This document shows positions 48,657 to 53,228 of a stretch of DNA of 53,228 nt, in pieces. The position numbers and the translations under genes were made by a program. The stretch comes from Lichtheimia corymbifera B2541 (lineage: Eukaryota > Mucoromycota > Mucoromycetes > Mucorales > Lichtheimiaceae). The first letter of the stretch is position 1. Every line of letters starts with the position of its first letter. The stretch spans positions 1 through 53,228 of the forward strand of contig JNEU01000661.1 of the NCBI GenBank assembly GCA_000697475.1. The letters run 5' to 3'. The notes under the pieces are model-generated. The model was not told where the DNA came from. It saw only the letters and a list, made by a program, of their open reading frames with translations, and made no database searches.

Positions 48657-48708
48657 TCTATTCATATTTTATCTATACAATCGATATAAAGCTCATTCAT
48701 TTTTCTAT

Positions 48709-50079
48709 TTACTGCTGCTGTTCTTCTTCTTTGGGCCACCATTCAGGGATAAAGGGCTGTAACTGCATATCGGTTGCTGAAGGCACCGCAAACTGCACCT
48801 CTGGCTTTATGTGTTCGAGTCGCATCAATGCAAGGCCAATGTTGTGAATACCCGATCCCAATTTGCCCACACTGCGCTTGCTAGCACCATCAGCACGCTT
48901 GATATCCATTTGTGGTTCGAGTGGTGAAGGCCAATAGGATGATGCACGATCCACCTGAAGACTTGATGGTACACTAGAGGAATATCGCTTGTGAGCTGCT
49001 TATGATAGGATTTGCTTCCTGCTATACTACCAACCTCTGATTCTTCTTGTAAAACTGCACAGGCACAATACGTTTGCGTACAACGCCAGTATGATGTGTA
49101 CGGATGGTCAGTTCTTGTCCCAAATAACATCCCTTGTTGAAATTCACTAGAATAAAACGTTTAATTCAGTCATTTGTTTTATGAAGCCATCAATCAACCT
49201 ACCGCCATTCATGTAATCAAAGTTGGATTCAAGAGGCAATGCATGTTCAGGAACTAGATCCGTTACACCTTCAGGGATGCCATGGAGGATACGACGGATG
49301 GTATATTCGGTTGAAGGGAGTTCCTTGAAATCACCCTTGGATGAAAGTAGGCTGCCAATATCTAGAAACATGAATTGATGAATATCGACATAATATTCAT
49401 GCAACGAGAAAAGAGTCTTACCTTGATCTTGAGGAAGAATAGCACGATATCCAAATCCAGGCACACGAGGATCCACACATCCAATGTTGGAGAATCGATT
49501 GTCGACATTCATTGTTGTCAATCCGTCACCCCAGATGCTCCATAGCTTGTATTCTTCAGTGGCGTCTCTCACTTTGACCTTAGAACGCAAGATATAGCGC
49601 TTGAGGTGCTTCAATAAGCCTGTTGTTGCTGTGGATGCACATTCAATCATAAACTTGGGTTGAGGAAACTCGTTGCCGTCGTTGATAGGATAAATAAAAG
49701 CATCATACAACATACGTCCCTATCATACACGTGAGTCTTCAATGGCATCATACATAAACCATGCAATGCATAGATAACATACCTGGGGAGTCAAGAACGA
49801 AGTATAAAATCCATCACCTCCTTGAGCAATTGAAGGCATGTTGTTGGTGATAAGACCTTGCAAGAACTTGGCTGTATCTGGTCCTTGAATTTCCAACAGA
49901 CTGCGATCGGGAATGGAGGCATAACGATCGCCAGTATGAAGTTCGTCCTTTTCTTTCGCATTGTGGGTCGAAGTATACGTGCGACGTCCACCAACTTGAA
50001 TTCCAAAGACATTGCTGATAGCGACACGCTTACATTGCCAACTGAAGCTGTGAGTGACGAGTCGTGGTGTTGCAAACAT
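48709..50079 (-). CDS. IBA57: IBA57/CAF17, mitochondrial iron-sulfur cluster assembly factor
   Basis: Exons 50079-49783, 49719-49422, 49361-49203, 49146-49035 and 48973-48709 give 376 aa in frame. The boundary of the last intron is ambiguous: an alternative pair (exon 4 to 49031, exon 5 from 48987) also keeps the frame. The N-terminus is a basic presequence. The GcvT-like fold shows [40 protein letters not shown], and the family signature [19 protein letters not shown] with its conserved Cys. With Isa1/Isa2 it supports maturation of [4Fe-4S] proteins (aconitase, lipoate synthase) in the matrix. An upstream in-frame ATG at 50124 would lengthen the presequence by 15 residues. It converges with the arrestin-like gene, with 52 bases between stops. 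Confidence 0.95.
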
Positions 50080-50232
50080 GGTTGGCAAGGTGAAAGGGAA
50101 GAAGAGTAGAGTAGTATTATACACACGCAGCGGACCTCACCAATTGAGTTGAGCTTATACCACCCACCCCCACATAAAATACCGGCGGTCACGTTTGCTT
50201 TGCTCCTCTTTCACTAAAACAGTTCTTCCAAC
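50080..50232. promoter_or_regulatory. Short divergent promoter shared by two mitochondrial genes
   Basis: Only 153 bases separate the start codons of IBA57 (minus) and mitochondrial bL17 (plus), so their promoters must overlap. No canonical TATA box is obvious. Confidence 0.6.
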
Positions 50233-50862
50233 ATGTACCACGGCAAACATCTTCGTCGACTCAATCGCACCTCCTCTCACCGTAATGCTATGCTTCGTAA
50301 TCTCGTCTCCTCCCTCATTGAACATGGCCGCATTGAAACCACCGTTGCCAAGGCCAAAGAGATCCAACCCATCGCCGATCGCATGGTGACACTTGGTAAA
50401 AAGGGCGACGTCAATGCTCGTAAACAGGCACTGAGCTACCTCAACGTAAGCAGGAAAAGGGGGATAGTAGTATGGAAAAGAGCACTTGACTAAAGTGAGT
50501 GCCATGTATAATAGAGCCGTGATACAACTATCCCCAAGCTCTTTGGTGAATTGGCACAACGTTTCGCTAGCCGTCAAGGAGGATATACTCGTGTACAACG
50601 CATCGGCAATCGTTATGGTGATAATGCACCTATGGCAGTGATCGAATATATTGATGGTCCAACCGATTTGAAGCGAGAAATGACTGTAAAGACACTTGCA
50701 TCCACATTCGCCAAGACTGGTCAACAAATGTCTGTCAAGGAGATCTCTGAAAGCACTGGTCTTCCCAAGGCTGTCGTCCGTGATTTGAAGAAATTGCAGT
50801 TCACCAATAGCATAGAGACATTGGATGAGGCAGTTAGCAAGGAAATGGCATCACGTGCTTAA
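50233..50862 (+). CDS. MRPL8: Mitochondrial large-subunit ribosomal protein bL17m
   Basis: Exons 50233-50445 and 50515-50862 join in frame to 186 aa. The start [20 protein letters not shown] and [20 protein letters not shown], then [20 protein letters not shown], are the bL17 core as in bacterial L17. The C-terminal extension ([20 protein letters not shown]) is typical of mitochondrial members. It belongs to the 54S mitoribosome near the tunnel exit. As in bacteria, the protein begins directly with the conserved block and shows no long presequence. Confidence 0.95.
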
Positions 50863-51059
50863 ATGTCCCTTTTATTCATATCTGTATATAAACGTAATAG
50901 AGCTTCAAAGAGAACATGTGGATTGACAATGTGTGTATCATTGATATTTAAAGAATGGATCGCTAAGGATAATGAAAGTAATCAGGGGAAATGGAGATTG
51001 GGATGGAGATAAAGTCATGCCATGGTCTTTTTGGTAATACATCAATAAACATGGGCATA

Positions 51060-52100
51060 CTACAGAGGAATCGTGATTGAACCTTGAGGGTCACCACGTT
51101 GAATGATCTTATATTGCTAAGGTTATGAACATCATCAAACATTTGGCTGCTTTATACGAGGAGGCGATATAAAAGATGGTGTTGTATAAAAAGAGAGTAC
51201 TATCCACAGCATCATCGTAGGTGGTTTTGATATCTAAGAATGCCACTATCGTCCATTCGTCATCTATGTGTTCATATGAGGCAATTACAAGTTGTGGTGT
51301 GTATGATAGATGTGTGATAGAGTAAGCGATACTCGAGGTAGGTATGTTTATTCTGAAGAAGAACCAGGAAACTAAGATTGGATAGTAACCTAAGATATAA
51401 CCATACACGAGAATCACCGTAATATGCACGTCTTCTGGCCTTTGCTGTGTTATTCTGCACACGTTTCTTGATTTTTTCCGTAAGCTTTTGCCCTATAAAT
51501 GAAAGAAAGAATTAGCATCATCACAAAATAGCTACAGACGTATCATGAATAATACCTTTTTTTCCACCCTTGTACACGTCATCACCATCCATGGTCACTT
51601 GGATGATTGTACGTTTCAGCTTCGACGCTTGAACTCTCCAGGCATGGTCGTTCATGATTGCTATCGACTTCTTGTACTCCACATGCTGTGGGGTCCATCG
51701 ATCTTCCTGTCTGATTTTAACGGAAGCTCATATGTCACCTTGACATGCCTTATCTGGTGTTCACGGTCACCGTATAGCCTTTCGCGTTTAACCAAGCCTT
51801 CGTATGTGTATGGCGTTGGTATCTTGGCAATTTCATTGCCACAATATATCATGAGTAAGACTTGTACGTAAACCTCGATTCTTCATATTAGGAACTTACT
51901 CTATTTCGTATATTTTTTGTAGCCGTTTAACATAGGCTATCTTCAAGGCGTCTTTGCGGGAAGGGTCATCAATGCTGCTCGTATCTGATGCATGATCCAT
52001 ATATTGGTCAAGGCTACCGGCGGAGACAGTGTTGTAGGTGCTGCCATATAACAGACCGATCCCTTCAGTTGATGCTTTTCTTGATCACATGCAGCGGAAC
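51060..52100 (-). CDS. Unrecognised multi-exon gene (possibly decayed)
   Basis: Several coding-like segments follow in order on the minus strand: EGIGLLYGSTYNTVSAGSLD to DALKIAYVKRLQKIYEIE (ending about 51901, donor gtaagt), IPTPYTYEGLVKRERLYGDR (about 51800), a segment HVEYKKSIAIMNDHAWRVQA to KGGKKG (ending 51560, donor gtatta), QKLTEKIKKRVQNNTAKARR after ttatag (51497), and a last exon YKIIQRGDPQGSITIPL ending at 51060. I could not join the second and third without a frame shift or a 32-nt intron, so a broken copy is possible. I do not recognise the family. Confidence 0.4.
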
Positions 52101-52439
52101 AATGCGAGAGCATCATGAGTCAAGCACTTGGACAATGCGAAATTCGTCGCAACCCCTCAGACACGGTAAAACGTGGCGGCTGCCCGATGAATGCGAAAGT
52201 GGATCCAGTCAGACCTAATACAGGAGTTAGTGATGCTTTGACAATGCATATGATAAAAGAGACTCCCCCGCCACTGTTCAAATTCTTGATTACACGCAGG
52301 GGATCGCTCCTGCATGCAGCCACCCAACGCATAGGAACGATTTGCTCCTGTGTCGTATCAACCGAACAATCCGCCAATCTTTGACTACGAGAAGTAAGAT
52401 GCAATCAATGGTGATATAAAGTAAAGATATGTAAAAGAG
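52101..52439. other. Unresolved segment between gene remnants
   Basis: A minus-strand frame (52404-52120) is open for 94 codons without known motifs. It may be part of either neighbour. Confidence 0.3.
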
Positions 52440-52745
52440 AATGATTAGCATTTTGAAAGTCGTTCGATATCAAAATACTTACAAGTACCTGTCCTCGTCT
52501 GAAAGCAGATGCTCCCACACGAGGTTCTCCATGCCAATAGCATTGGTGGCAAGGACTCCTCTGATAGCATCCGCCATGTAGCTATCACCAGGAGCATTCG
52601 GAGGCACTCTTGCACGTTTGATGTGATCGCCAGATGGGCTTCATCGATGACAATCCTTTGTAACCGCTTGGACCCATGTAGAACGTGTAATGGATTGATG
52701 AATTCGTCTGTAACAGCTGTCTCCACAGACACCACAACTGTGATA
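52440..52745 (-). pseudogene. DEAH/RecQ-like helicase remnant
   Basis: The minus frame reads VVVSVETAVTDEFINPLHVL, then GSKRLQRIVIDEAHLAITSN, where DEAH (codons near 52634-52645) is the Walker B box of superfamily-2 helicases in a RecQ-like context. A stretch resembling LPPML after motif III follows with disturbed sequence between, and the frame stops at 52445. There is no Walker A motif in the window, so only a fragment of a helicase is present. Such RecQ-like helicase fragments are common in fungal repeats and subtelomeres; the origin here is not established. Confidence 0.5.
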
Positions 52746-53123
52746 TAATAAAATAGAAGATGTATGTGCGTGTGTGTGTTGAGAGCAGAGAGAGAACTGG
52801 TAGCAGTAAAGTGTCCGTGAGACTCAATAAGAGAAAGAAAGACAAAGATTTATTTAGGGTGATTACGCGTGTGTATATAGATGAGATGATGCAATCATGC
52901 TGAGTGTGAATAAAGATGGTGGGCTAGTCCCTCAGAATACGACATTACCCCCCTCCAGACTAAAGGATGCGTGAGCAGGAAGGTGTGGGTGAAGAAAGAG
53001 GATAAAGAAGTATGATGCACGTGATTGGCGTGGTCAGAAAAACCCTGTGTAAAAAACCCAGTGGGAAAAAAGTAAAAAGGGAAAAGACACTGCCGTGCAT
53101 GATAATGCGATCTGCATGTGAAA
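52746..53123. other. No gene recognised
   Basis: A purine- and GT-rich spacer with 3'-end-like features. Confidence 0.4.
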
Positions 53124-53228
53124 TTATGCCGATGATCGTTTTTGGCGTTTTTGCCGAGATGATTTTGGCTGGCGTGTGTTGCCACGTTTACGCTTGGTTG
53201 CCGAATCAGTCTTTGGCTTACCTTCATC
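53124..53228 (-). CDS. C-terminus of a gene entering from the right edge
   Basis: The minus frame is open from the edge (DEGKPKTDSATKRKRGNTRQ) to a stop at 53126-53124, with a strongly basic tail (SRQKRQKRSSA) that looks like a nuclear or nucleolar localisation end. Only about 34 codons are visible, so no family can be named. A splice donor (gtaagc) at 53221 offers an alternative reading in which this is intronic. Confidence 0.4.
   Translation of the reverse strand, partial: DEGKPKTDSATKRKRGNTRQPKSSRQKRQKRSSA

Overview
The window looks like nuclear DNA of an early-diverging filamentous fungus, most likely Mucoromycota (Mucorales-like). The reasons are: many short introns (about 55-90 nt, GTAAGT/GTATGT donors, CTAAC/TAAT-type branch sites); fungal gene families (GT48 1,3-beta-glucan synthase, an APSES/StuA regulator, an AcuK/Ert1-type Zn2Cys6 regulator, a Kre9/Knh-like GPI protein); and a Ral-like GTPase, which fits an early-diverging lineage better than Dikarya. 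The species assignment is inference. All gene models were spliced by eye and checked for reading frame.

Layout. 1-4809 (minus): a two-ORF non-LTR (LINE) retrotransposon. Its ORF2 is open without a stop to the window edge, and ORF1 has two CCHC knuckles. 4806-6905: copy A of a 2-kb repeat, into whose palindromic part the LINE has inserted. 6906-11900: mostly a degenerate tandem array containing recurring intron-like segments. 13302-14078: GPI-anchored Kre9-like protein. 14619-16677 (minus): forkhead factor. 19269-21175 (minus): AcuK/Ert1 Zn2Cys6-PAS regulator. 22932-23695: Ral-like GTPase. 24752-30159: glucan synthase FKS. 30838-33720: copy B of the 2-kb repeat, inverted relative to A and extended by two long palindromes. 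33829-34320: unresolved gene fragments. 34579-35363 (minus) and 36797-38590 (plus): head-to-head beta-trefoil lectin-like paralogues that share an 18-nt microexon. 39019-39694: ribosomal protein eL35/uL29. 40598-42566 (minus): StuA-type APSES factor. 44263-45480: candidate exons I cannot name. 46333-46482 (minus): a 49-aa small protein. 47016-48656: arrestin-fold protein. 48709-50079 (minus): IBA57/CAF17. 50233-50862: mitochondrial bL17. 51060-52100 (minus): unresolved gene. 52440-52745 (minus): DEAH/RecQ-like helicase remnant. 53124-53228 (minus): C-terminus of a gene that leaves the window.

How the genes relate. The host genes form an ordinary euchromatic neighbourhood: cell wall (FKS, GPI Kre9-like), signalling (Ral), three sequence-rich transcription factors (forkhead, AcuK-like, StuA-like), and mitochondrial biogenesis (IBA57 and bL17m sharing one short divergent promoter). 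The two inverted repeat copies, about 24 kb apart, bracket the block with the GPI, forkhead, AcuK, Ral and FKS genes. The unusual parts are the repeat system (monomers in both orientations building palindromes), the decayed intron-bearing array, and the duplicated lectin-like pair, one member of which carries an apparent 1-nt frameshift.
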